Shown here piece after piece: positions 54,621 through 64,000 of a stretch of 64,000 nt of DNA. A model generated the notes under the pieces. It made no database searches. It was not told the DNA's origin and saw nothing but the letters and a program-made list of their open reading frames with translations. Each line of letters opens with the position of its first letter. The first letter of the stretch is position 1. This stretch comes from Ascarosepion bandense (Eukaryota; Mollusca; Cephalopoda; Sepiida; Sepiidae), in the NCBI GenBank assembly GCA_037127315.1, contig JBBBDQ010000445.1:443501-507500 (forward strand), in the 5' to 3' direction. A program made the position numbers and the translations under genes.

Positions 54621-55700
54621 TTGTTTTTAACTGTAAATTTTTAAACTTATTTTGAAATAAGTTACGTTAAATTCATCTATTTTATTTCAGTCTTGGTAAA
54701 GATGACAAATCACATTTGAAAAAAAAAAGAAACAATTGAAGATGCCATTACCAAGACTGGGGGTGGGGGTGGGGGGGTTGAACAAATATTTTTAAATTTT
54801 ACTTTATTAGACTTAACATAGATAAAATGCATTATCCCATTTCTTTTGGCCTCATGGATGCAGGACTGATAGCTAAATTTAGATTGGTGGGTAGAGCTTA
54901 AAAGAACAACTCCAATACAGGGAAATGCAGTGACTTCATATGTAATTGGCCCTGTAGTTCTTTAGGGGTTTCAATGATGACTAAATCCTTATTTCTGTAG
55001 AAAACATTTTCCACATTGACCATCAGTACAATTTTAATGGCTATTTTCGTCATTCATTAGATTATCATTAGATTAAGACTCGATGTAAGACTTTGAAAAT
55101 GGTATTAGATTTATGCTTCAGTTTGATTACAGTTTTGCCTCAACTTTTGTGAGAGACGAGTATTCTTAGGGAAACAAGCTAAAACCTGACATATTTGCCA
55201 AATAGGAGCTAAATTTTTTTTTTGTCCCATCACCATACAGATTAGACTTAAGGATCCAAGTTCTACACTTGGGATTGTCCCACAGAACAATAGCCTAGCT
55301 GCTTAAAGCATTGGTTTGTAAATTTGAGGTCTGGCAGAACAGATTGTGTATAGGTGAAAACAAGGCAAGATATAATTTGTACTAAATAAGAACAAGTTGA
55401 GTTTATATCAGTAAAATAAGCTTTTTCTTTTTCGAATTAAGAGTGGTTGAAGAGTTCGCAGTGTGCTTTGGTCCTTGCAGCTGAAAGGTCACACTGGTTT
55501 CAGCTTTGGCTTTGTACAAAAGTTAATATTTCAGGTCTACTAATCTGTGACCCCCCCCCCCCCCCCCCATTTTACCACTGGTTGAGAACCTTTTTTATAG
55601 ATTAATTCTAGTTTAGCCAAGCCAAGCCATATAAAAAAAAAAAAAATCACAGCCTTATTTCGGTAGGTTTTCATGTGTGTAAAAAAATTTCTTTTTATAA
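54621..55700. other. Intergenic sequence downstream of IWS1
   Basis: No gene recognised. Poly-C run at about 55552-55568. Confidence 0.4.
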
Positions 55701-56250
55701 TTTGTGAAGGAGAATCAGTTTATTGCTCAATAACAATAGAAAACTGATCTCCAACTTTGTCCAGTAGAATGTTATAATCACTGACCAATATGGCTTCCCT
55801 GTGTCTCTACAACTCCTTTCACGGCTTTTGCTCAGATGAACTTAGCTCACTGGTGCTCCCTATATATGAATTTACTCGAGCCACAAGATTAGCAACTAGG
55901 TCCCACCCTTTTACTGTGAAAACAATGAAATGAAATGTAATCCTAATTCTAGTCCAGTTTTTTCTTTTCTCGGACTTCCCGCTTGCAGAATTCCCTTCCA
56001 TTTACTTGCTTCCCCGACAGCTACAATCTCCAAGACTACATTTAAAGTCAATAGTCATCTCCTATCTCCCTAACCTGCATCCTCTCTCTCATGCTCCTTT
56101 TCCTTTCTACGTCCACTTCACTCGCATCAGTATTCTCATCCTTCTCTTACCCACTTCCTGACAGCCCCTATAACCTGTCACTCTTTCTCATAACTAACTT
56201 CCTATGTACCCCCCCTGCAAAACAGTGCCAGTAAAATGCCTTGCTTGGGG
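55700..56250 (+). mobile_element. Hairpin linker and LINE 3' fragment with tail
   Basis: 55705-55775 is the GATC hairpin linker. 55785-56050 reads NMASLCLYNSFHGFCSDELS then LVLPIYEFTRAT and SHPFTV; the tail GCCTTGCTTGGGGTTATATA ends at (TA)n. Same LINE family as 12164-12692. Confidence 0.7.
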
Positions 56251-56291
<41 letters not shown>

Positions 56292-56386
56292 CATATCAAA
56301 ATGTCTGCATACTTTAAGAACTTGCCATTAGAAGATTTGCATTCATGAGTATTTACTATAATAATTGGGAAAATGTTTAAAAATTC

Positions 56387-56936
56387 GGCGGACCTGAAGG
56401 AGACTACCACCACCTTTTTTTTTAAAATTTTTTTTTTTTTTTTTTTACTTTTGTCAGTGCAGTTTTATCGGTTATTACATAAAGTTTCTGATTATCAAAA
56501 ATAAATTGGAAAAATTTAAATATTTAAACAGGTGGGGAGGGGGCTCAGTTTCTCATACGGCCTTATAGTAAATCAATCCTCCATTTTGGAACAACTCACG
56601 TTGAGATCGCTTTGTTTTGGTCTTTTTCCAGTTTTCTTTAGTTCTTATGATGACATCTTCCTCGGAAACTCCAAGAATGGCTTTATTCGAAAATTTTGCA
56701 AAGGATTCAGTAGTTGAATATGTGCATGCAAAAAAAAAAAAAAAAGTTAATTGCGCGAGATCGATTTACTGTAAGGTTGTATGAAAAACTGAGCTCCGAC
56801 CCTAAAATTGTTGAAATTTTTACAATTTTTTTTTTTTTTGTCAATCAGAAAGTAAAGGTGTAATTGATAAGATTGCACTGAAAAAAAGTCAAAAACAACA
56901 AATTTCAAGGTGGTGGTAGTTTCTTTCAGGTCCGCC
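56387..56936. mobile_element. MITE-like element, copy 2
   Basis: Ends GGCGGACCTGAAGGAGACTA and complement TTTCTTTCAGGTCCGCC. About 200 bp at 56530-56750 are absent from copy 1 (21988-22358). Confidence 0.75.
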
Positions 56937-57189
56937 AAAAAATTTTTCTTGGTGGAAGAGGGTCAGTTTATTACTTAATAGAAAACTGATTCCCCATTTC
57001 ATATTGAGCAGGATCTTATACTTATATTAGGTTAAGCATATGATAGTTTTTGTTTTTAAATTGTCCTTAGTATGAAAAAAAATTAATTTTCCAGTTCTAT
57101 TAATTAGCTGTAATTCTGCAGAGGAGCAGTGTTCATTATTTGATTTCAGTAGAAAACCAATCCTTAAGTTTATGTCCAGTTGAACTTTG

Positions 57190-58375
57190 TATTACTACGA
57201 GTTTACCCATGTCTTCAAAAATGATGACGTCATTGTTAAGTAAATCGTAATTTATTTAATAGTAATTGATAGAAAAAGCCATCTCCCATTTTGTCCAGTA
57301 GAATTTCTTGTTAATAGAAAACATTAACCAGGAGGAGAGTAGATTGCATTTAAATGTTTGAATATCAAAGTTGGCTGGAAAACATGGAGCCAGAAGGGAG
57401 TTCCACAAGTGAGAAATGCAAGAAAAGAAACTATTAGCATAGAATTTACAGTTACATCTACCCAGCTCAATTGTAAATGGATGAAATCATGATGACAGTT
57501 TAATTCTGCATTTGAATTAAAAAAGCCAAGGTACCAAAGAGAAGACCTCTGAAACTGAATGTTGGGAAATGAAAAATATCACACACAAAGCCTAACCCTA
57601 GCCCACAGACATAAATACACACAAGGACACAAACACTGAACCTAAAAATCATCAGCCCAACACAAAAAGAGGTCAAGCAAAATGACAAGAAGAAGCCAAC
57701 TCATTTATTAACAATTAAGTAAACACCCATTCGCACATACTAAAAGGAAATTAACACAATAGAAAACAATAAAATGAAATCAATCACCTGCAAAGAAGTC
57801 AACACGACAAAAACAATGACTCACATACCAAGATATCAAATTACACCGATTACTTTCTTTGCAGCTGATTTTTCTATTACTGCGAGTTTACCCATGTGTT
57901 CAAAAATGATGAAGTCATTGTTAAGTAAATCGTAATTTATTAATAGTGATTGATAGAAAAAGCCATCTCCCATTTTGTCCAGTAGAATTTCTTGTTAATA
58001 GTAATTTAACTATGCCGTGAAAAATGGCAGCAAGGACTTCGCAAAATATGCTATTATTAGAAGGCGTTCGCGTATCGATCTTATTTTCTGAACATGAAAG
58101 TAAAATATTTGAATTCTTTAGCAGGATCAGTTTAGTAAAAACAAAACTGCCTAAAAGTTGCTTTCCTAAAACTCAGAAAAGAAAACATTAATAAACAGGA
58201 AGAGAAGAGATTAACCAGGAGGGCAGTAGATAGTGTGATGGACATTGCATTTAAATTTTTGAATATCAAAGTTGGTTGGAAAACATGGAGCCAGAAGGGA
58301 GTTCCATAAGTGAGAAGTGCAAGAAAAACTTTTAGCATAGAATTTAGTTACATCCAACCAGCTCAACTGTAAATC
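57190..58375. repeat. Segmental direct duplication containing LINE fragments
   Basis: 57190-57318 and 57876-58000 are near-identical (TACCCATGT.TTCAAAAATGAT, CCATCTCCCATTTTGTCCAG). Each is followed by a minus-strand LINE RT end (57320-57480; 58150-58375), though the spacing to it differs. Confidence 0.7.
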
Positions 58376-59230
58376 AGTCTAATACTGTGCTTAAATAAAG
58401 AAAGTCTCGGTACCATAGTGAAAAGCTCACAGATACAGAACCGGTATTATAGAGTTTACATTTCATGTTAGTTGATAATGTTCTATAAATATATTTTAGT
58501 TTTAATAATTCTAGATATAAATTTTTTTTTTTAAGTCATTTAGCATTAATTATTTTGAGGAAAACATTTTATATCATTTTACAAAAAATTCAAAAGTATA
58601 GTTTAGTTTTAATAAGTTAAATAAAAATATTGTCATAAGTTATTTAGCGTTAATTCACTTGAGGAAGAATGTTTCTTGGGGGCAACAGAAGGATGCTGAG
58701 AATACTATAGGCTGAACATGTGAGCCATGACAAAGTTCTAACGAAACAAAAAAAATGAACCTATACATGCATATATTAGGCCAGCCAAAAACTGAACAGA
58801 CTTTTTTTGGCCAATCCAATGCTTAGAATCAGAGAGTTGAAATTTCTATGCCAAAGGAGGATTAGAAAATTGGACACACACAGGTTACACTAAAGATGAG
58901 CGGAAGGGCATTGAGTCACCTAGCGAAGGAGATTTTGTAAATGGCTGGTATAACGATAGGAGGGAAATTATAAAAATATAAATGTTAAGAGCAACAAAGA
59001 AAAAGAAGTTGTGGAGAGTCATGATTAACCGGATTCTGAAGAGACATCAAAATAAAGGGAAATAATTGTTTCCAATCATAAAGAGAAAAAAAAAATGGTT
59101 ACTTCATATTTTTTTTTTTAATGTTTCAATTGCTTTTTATTGCAACTCTTAGATTGTCAATTTCAATCCACACTGATATTGGAAGCATGAATATGTGTTA
59201 GAAATTTGGAAAACCTATTAATGCTAGCAA
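58376..59230. other. Intergenic sequence with a mariner/LINE-like trace
   Basis: 58740-59060 has motifs I cannot place confidently. No gene seen. Confidence 0.3.
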
Positions 59231-59235
59231 AATAA

Positions 59236-59478
59236 GATGAAAGAAATTCAAACAACTTCAGACTATTACGTCTTATTACTACTCGGTGGAAACAAGCAAG
59301 AGAAATAAGATGAAAGAAAGACGAGTCAAAAATTAATAATAATGACAATGCTTCATCAAAGAAATTCAAACAACTTCAGACTATTACGTCTTATTACTAC
59401 TCGGTGGAAACAAGCAAGAGAAATAAGAGGAAAGAATTAATAATAATGACAAGGCTTCATCAAAGAAATTCAAACAAG
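59236..59478. repeat. ~120-bp tandem duplication
   Basis: Two units beginning GAAATTCAAACAACTTCAGA, the second with a short internal deletion. Confidence 0.85.
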
Positions 59479-59985
59479 ACTACTGCTTAACTGCCAAACG
59501 TCATAGATAATTTGGGGCTAATGAAGAAACAAGAGTGTAAACTGTTCCCTGATGACCTCCAAATTAAATCAGATTGTTAGAAATATTAAATCATGCACTA
59601 AATATATATTTTTTTTTTTATAAGTTCCCCCCCCAGCAATTGGTTTATAACACCTGCAATTAAGTGGGGCTCTAAATGACGTTTTTATCTGTGTGTGAAG
59701 TGTCATCCATTTTTATGACCTGAGGTAAAATCTGAAAGTAATGTTTTCAAAGTGCCATCCTCTTGACCTCAAGAAAATAAAAAAAATTTAGGGAATAAAT
59801 GCAGAGAGTCAGATATTTTTGCTTTTAGTTTGTCCAACCAGTCAAATGAGTAACAGCTCAACAAAAGTAACAAGTAGTGCAGGGACCTAAGTGCCACCAA
59901 CTTACCTCAGTGAATGCTAGGACCAAATTGAAACTCAGCCAGTGAATAAAGTTAGTCTTCATTTCCACCCATGGTGTTTCTTTTG
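59479..59985. other. Intergenic sequence without recognised features
   Basis: Nothing recognised. Confidence 0.3.
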
Positions 59986-59989
59986 CCTA

Positions 59990-60360
59990 TATTAGGTGAT
60001 TTTAGTGACTGGTTGGTGTCTCACTAATAGTGTTTATCAATCACAGCTTTCTGGAATTTAACCAGAGAATCACTTCTGAAGTTTACTGCCAGCAAATGGA
60101 TTAAATGCATATTCAGTTAAGCAAAATGCAACTGGCACTTGTTAATTGATTAAGTTCAATTCTGTTTCATGACAATGTTTGGATACGTTTTGCGAGGATG
60201 ACACGACAGATAAATTACTAAGCTGGGACACGAGACATCACATATATACCACAATATTCTTCTGATCTCCAGCCCACTAACAACCACTTTCATAATTTTT
60301 CTTTAAGCCACAAGACATTCCGTTGCAAAGAAGAGACAGTAAATCGATTTAAAGATTTAT
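59990..60360 (+). pseudogene. Mariner transposase remnant A
   Basis: Reads LEFNQRITSEVYCQQMD, QLALVN, ILFHDN, then PQYSSDLQPTNNHFHNF and CKEETVNRFKDL, matching YCQQLD...PALVN...LHDNARPH and PPYSPDLSPTDYHFF of mariner DD34D transposases. Several stops. The third catalytic motif survives as SSDLQPTN. A SINE dimer starts right after it. Confidence 0.75.
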
Positions 60361-60905
60361 GTGCGTTGTGGTGCAGCGGATATCGGCTCGGAACGAGAAA
60401 TCGGGGAGCCGAGTTTGAATTCCAGTTGAATTCATTGCATTCACATACATACAAATACCCTTGGGAAAAGTATTAATCCATCTCTTCCTTCCAGTTATGG
60501 GTTGAATAAAAGGACAGATTGGTTGCCAGCCAAGGCTATAGAACCCAGTCTACTGCAGAAAACAATGGCAACCTACTGCGGGATAATCTACTGCCCAGTC
60601 AGTCATGTCTCTTTCGAAAAGCGTGTATCATGTATGGCACTCAACTGACTGACAGGATATAATAGTTGAAAACATGATTAAGGCTTCTACTGGGCATAAA
60701 GTGGGGGATCAGTTTTGTATTGTTATGAAGTAATAAACTGAACCCCCAATAATTACTACTTAATAATATAATACATCTTTTCCCCCTCTAGCTATGAGTC
60801 AAATAATAGGACTGATTGGGTTCTATAGCCTTGGCTGGCAATCAGTCTACCGCAGAAAGCAATGGCAACCTACTGCGGGATAATCTTCTGTCCAGTCAGT
60901 GTCTG
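60361..60905 (+). mobile_element. Dimeric tRNA-SINE S2, full-length head
   Basis: The clearest head in the window: GTGCGTTGTGGTGCAGCGGA (A-box region) and GAGCCGAGTTTGAATTCC (B-box-like), body to 60655, linker with inverted GGGGGATCAGTT / AACTGAACCCCC, second body to 60905. Confidence 0.85.
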
Positions 60906-61129
60906 AAACTTTAGTGTTTTATTGTAACCATTTAACTTCGGCAGGGATGTGTAGATTTTCAGGGTCCCCATTTTAACATTGTTTAAATGCATTAATTCAG
61001 AAATTATAATTTATTCTCAAACTGGATATTATTTTCCAAACAACATAATTATATTAACCTGTTAGAATGTTCACGTTAGATATATTGTGGTGGTTATCAT
61101 TACTTATGTTGATTTTGTTAATTCTTTCC

Positions 61130-62460
61130 ATAAAGGCGGCTGAAAAGACGAAAGAAGAACAGGCAGCGCAGCAATAACAAAAGTAACTATTATCAAAAAA
61201 CACTTGCCAAATGAAGCATCAAGTTTTAATGAAGAAGCTTATGCAATAAAACTAACTCTAAAAATCATATCAAAAAATTAAAAGAAAACTATATTATTTT
61301 TTTTTTCAGACTCACTTTCTCTAAAAGAAAAAAAAAACGAGAAAACCCATTAATTACGAAATCTCCTACACAAACTATCAGTCAGTCAGTTAAGTGCTAT
61401 ACGTGATACATGCTTGGGTGATCATGTCTCTTTCGAGACATGACTGACTGGGCAGAAGATTATCCTGCAGTAGGTTGCCATTGCTTTCTGCAGTAGACTG
61501 GTTGCCAGCCAAGGCTATAGAACCCAATCTGTCCTATTATTTGACTCATAGCTAGAGGGAGAGAGATGTATTATATTATTAAGTAGTAATTATTGAGCGA
61601 TCAGTTTATTACTTCATAACAATACAAAACTGATCCCCCACTTCATGCCCAGTAGAAGCCTTAATCATGTTTTCAACTATTATATCCTGTCAGTCAGTTG
61701 AGTGCCATACATGATATACACTTTGGGCACTCTTTCGAGACATGACTGACTGGGCAGTAGATTATCCTGCAGTAGGTTGCCATTGTTTTCTGCAGTAGAC
61801 TGGTTGCCGACCAAGGCTATAGAACCCAATCTGTCCTGTTATTTAACCCATAACTGGAAGGAAGGGACGGATTAATACCTTTCCCAAGGGTATTTGTGCG
61901 TAAGTGAATGCATTGAATTCGGCTGGAATTCGAACTCGGCTCCCCGATTTCTCGTTCCAAGCCGATATCCAATGCACCACAACGCACATCCACTATATTC
62001 AATAGAAAAAAAGCAAAAATATCATCTGCTGGATTCCAAGCCATGTTGGGATCCAAGGAGGAGACAAAGCAGATATTGCTGGTAAATCGTCTTTAAAAAT
62101 GATAATAGATGAAAATCTTCAAATTCCCGAAATGGACCTTAAACCAAAAACAAATCTATAAAAGATAAATGGCAAGAATCATGGAAAAACCAAACCAGAA
62201 ATAAACGATTTCAAATCAAACCTAAAATAGGAAAATGGGGAAAAAAATCTTGGAAACTCTCAGAAAAAAAACAAGTTATAGCAAGAATGCATATAGGGCA
62301 CACACACTTAACTCACTCTTATATATTAAAAAAGATAAATCCACCAAAATGCAGTTGCGGAAGCCTAATTACAATAAAACATATCCTACTGGAATGTAAA
62401 ACCATAACTAAAATAAGACAAAAATATTTCAGTAGAAAAAGCTTAAAAAAAAAAAAAAAA
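61130..62460 (+). pseudogene. LINE with RNase H domain (I/Jockey-like), disrupted by a SINE
   Basis: Before the insertion: LPNEASSFNEEAYAIKLTLK (61205-61270, second catalytic-residue region) and FSDSLSL (61307-61325, third). After it: WIPSHVGIQGGDKADIAGK (62030-62085), then a zinc-knuckle end RMHIGHTHLTHSYILKK, PPKCSCGSLITIKHILLECK (62285-62400). This order is the RNase H and CCHC-like C-terminus of I/Jockey-group LINEs. Multiple stops; ends in A-rich sequence near 62450. Confidence 0.85.
61375..61990 (-). mobile_element. Dimeric tRNA-SINE S2, nested in RNase H
   Basis: Head near 61990 (minus strand GTGCGTTGTGGTGCATTGGA), first body, linker (61570-61685), second body to 61375. Possible 5-bp target duplication ACTAT (61374-side and 61993-side). 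Confidence 0.8.
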
Positions 62461-62924
62461 AAATTTAAAAATACAGACACATGAAATATTCAACTTTCTG
62501 AAAGAAATCAAGATCCTCAACAAAATATAATACTTTCAAATATTGTATATATATATATATATGTATACATGTGGGTATGCAGATATACAATGAGAAACAA
62601 TCACAAGATAAAGCAATGTATAAAGGAAAAATCAAAAGGAAAAAAAATAAAACCCAACAACCTTCCAACCTTTTATACAGAATAACTACCCTGTTTCGGC
62701 ATAAAATGACCCAAATAGGAGTTGACATGCCGTAAAATCCAATAACCAACCACTTCAGCTTGCTACATTTCTTAATTATTTTATACGTAACATAAGATAA
62801 TATTGCAATCAGTCAATTTACACATCGCACCCTGTATATGCCCCTGGGGACTAAGCGATTGGCCCAATCGCATATGCAAGATGAAGAACCCTAATATCTT
62901 CAAAACTGACATTGTAACAACAGA
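62461..62924. other. Intergenic sequence without recognised genes
   Basis: Short (TA)n at 62546-62562; otherwise nothing clear. Confidence 0.3.
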
Positions 62925-63250
62925 AGATTTCGGTGACTATCTAGTGGTCCACCTTTTATGTTATCCATCTCTGCTTTCCGGAATCTAACCGAAGCATCAC
63001 TGCCAATTTTTCTGTCAGCAACTGGATTAAGTGCGTATTTAGTTAAGTAAAATGCAACCAGCACTGGTTAATTGTGTTTCATGACAATGCTTGGCCATAT
63101 CTTGTCATTGTGACACTGCAGAAGCTCATCAACCAGACCAATTATGTTAGCATTATTCAATGCACGGACAAATGCTTAAATGTTCAAAACAGATTGGAGT
63201 GAGAAAACTTGTCTGGCATGAAAAAGTGTACCAACTTTTTCAGCAGCAGA
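62925..63250 (+). pseudogene. Mariner transposase remnant B
   Basis: Reads ESNRSITANFSVSNWIK then FHDNAWPYLVIVTLQKL, the LHDNARPHVA..TLQKL motif. Alignable with remnant A over 59995-60190. Confidence 0.7.
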
Positions 63251-63890
63251 ATCAGGAGTTGATTTAATATCATTCTCGGCAGGGTGAAGTTCACATAGAT
63301 TTTGTCATATTTTTATGTGTGTGTTTGTGTCTGTGGTAGTGTTTTAGCGTGCATATATGTCTGTATGAGTTAATGAATGTGTTTGTGTGTATTTCCCTCT
63401 AGCGATTTCAGTAGTAGAACAATGAGATTTAGTAGCCAATTTAGTAGCAGGCTTAAATTCATTCGGTCAAGGAACCAAGGACGAGAGCTTATTGCAACAA
63501 TTTGCATGAAAATATTTAGAGAATGTGGTGATACCAAGCAAAGTGAGGGGCCGAATATTTGCCTTCAGAGATTCAGAAAGCAAATGACCAAAACTGGACT
63601 TTGCGCATCTGGGCTCAACGCAGAAGTTCTGGAGGTAAACCAAAAATAAATATCAAATTCCTTTTACGGACCTGTAGCAGAACTCTGGGTCCTGATTGGT
63701 CATCAAATCGCAAAATTCAAAATACGTCAGAGAAACGGTTTTTCCATAGCTAAAGAAAAGAATCATTTCTGATCCACCTCACGGACTGGATCGAATATTT
63801 AAGGATGGTCACTAACCGGTCACGGACAAGTCAGAGGAGGCAGGTTACTGGCACACATCAAAGATGTAACTCTCAACTTCAAGTGACTAG
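63251..63890. other. Unclassified sequence with a 90-codon frame
   Basis: The frame at 63377-63649 (+) shows no domain, and no clear splice or codon evidence; I do not call it a gene. Confidence 0.3.
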
Positions 63891-63893
63891 GAC

Positions 63894-63942
63894 ATTGTGT
63901 GTGTGTGTGTGTGTGTGTGTCTGTGTGTGTGTGTGTGTCTGT

Positions 63943-63979
<37 letters not shown>

Positions 63980-64000
63980 TGTCTGTGTGTGTGTGTGTGT
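63894..64000. repeat. (GT)n microsatellite at window end
   Basis: GT repeat with GTCT interruptions, running out of the window. Confidence 0.95.

Noticed and set aside
63377..63753. Two overlapping + strand frames as a small gene
   Set aside because: No recognisable domain, no clear promoter or splice evidence, and the surroundings are decayed transposons.

Overview
This window is a piece of animal nuclear genome, most likely a cephalopod of the octopus type. The evidence is one gene spread over more than 50 kb in small GT-AG exons, very abundant (TA)n and (CA)n microsatellites, and a dense mix of tRNA-derived SINEs, LINE, Penelope-like and mariner remnants. The species assignment is an inference from repeat style and gene structure; I ran no search.

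The only protein-coding gene I can support is the transcription elongation factor IWS1 (Spn1) on the + strand. Thirteen exons, 3470-3597 through 53533-53658, join in one continuous frame of about 423 codons. They cover part of the acidic N-terminal region, the whole TFIIS-N-like (TND/LW) domain and the conserved C-terminus with its stop. The first exons lie upstream of the window. A 3' UTR with AATAAA signals follows at about 54.3 and 54.6 kb. Every other long open frame is a microsatellite translation or lies in a transposon remnant, or I could not recognise it.

Layout: 1-3.5 kb, a 24-bp polypyrimidine minisatellite, an inverted pair of tRNA-Ser-like elements and dispersed repeats. 4-8 kb, LINE fragments, a tRNA-derived SINE, and an inverted pair of dimeric SINEs. 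10-12.7 kb, a 260-bp direct repeat and a LINE with a nested SINE. 13.7-17.3 kb, a 3.6-kb AT-rich minisatellite with a unit of about 41-45 bp. 17.3-24.4 kb, foldbacks, Penelope remnants and MITEs. 25-36 kb, a mariner pseudogene, a 606-bp near-perfect palindrome, a pogo/Tigger-like MITE and a 30-bp minisatellite born inside a dispersed repeat. 37-49 kb, Penelope GIY-YIG fragments, hammerhead-like motifs and LINE 3' ends. 50-53 kb, a TIR transposon carrying a nested SINE dimer, then foldbacks. 53.7-64 kb (downstream of IWS1), LINE fragments, decayed mariners, and a RNase H-bearing LINE disrupted by a SINE dimer.

The most interesting signal is a scattered set of hammerhead-ribozyme-like motifs: CTGANGA, a stem-II hairpin, GAAA, then a short self-complementary stem III. 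Six have an intact or nearly intact core (about 18.95, 38.03, 40.11, 44.22, 48.36 and 48.45 kb) and several more are decayed. Some sit beside Penelope GIY-YIG remnants, which fits the known presence of hammerheads in Penelope-like elements. The best one (44218-44251) instead follows a tRNA-like Pol III promoter head, suggesting a SINE that carries a ribozyme.
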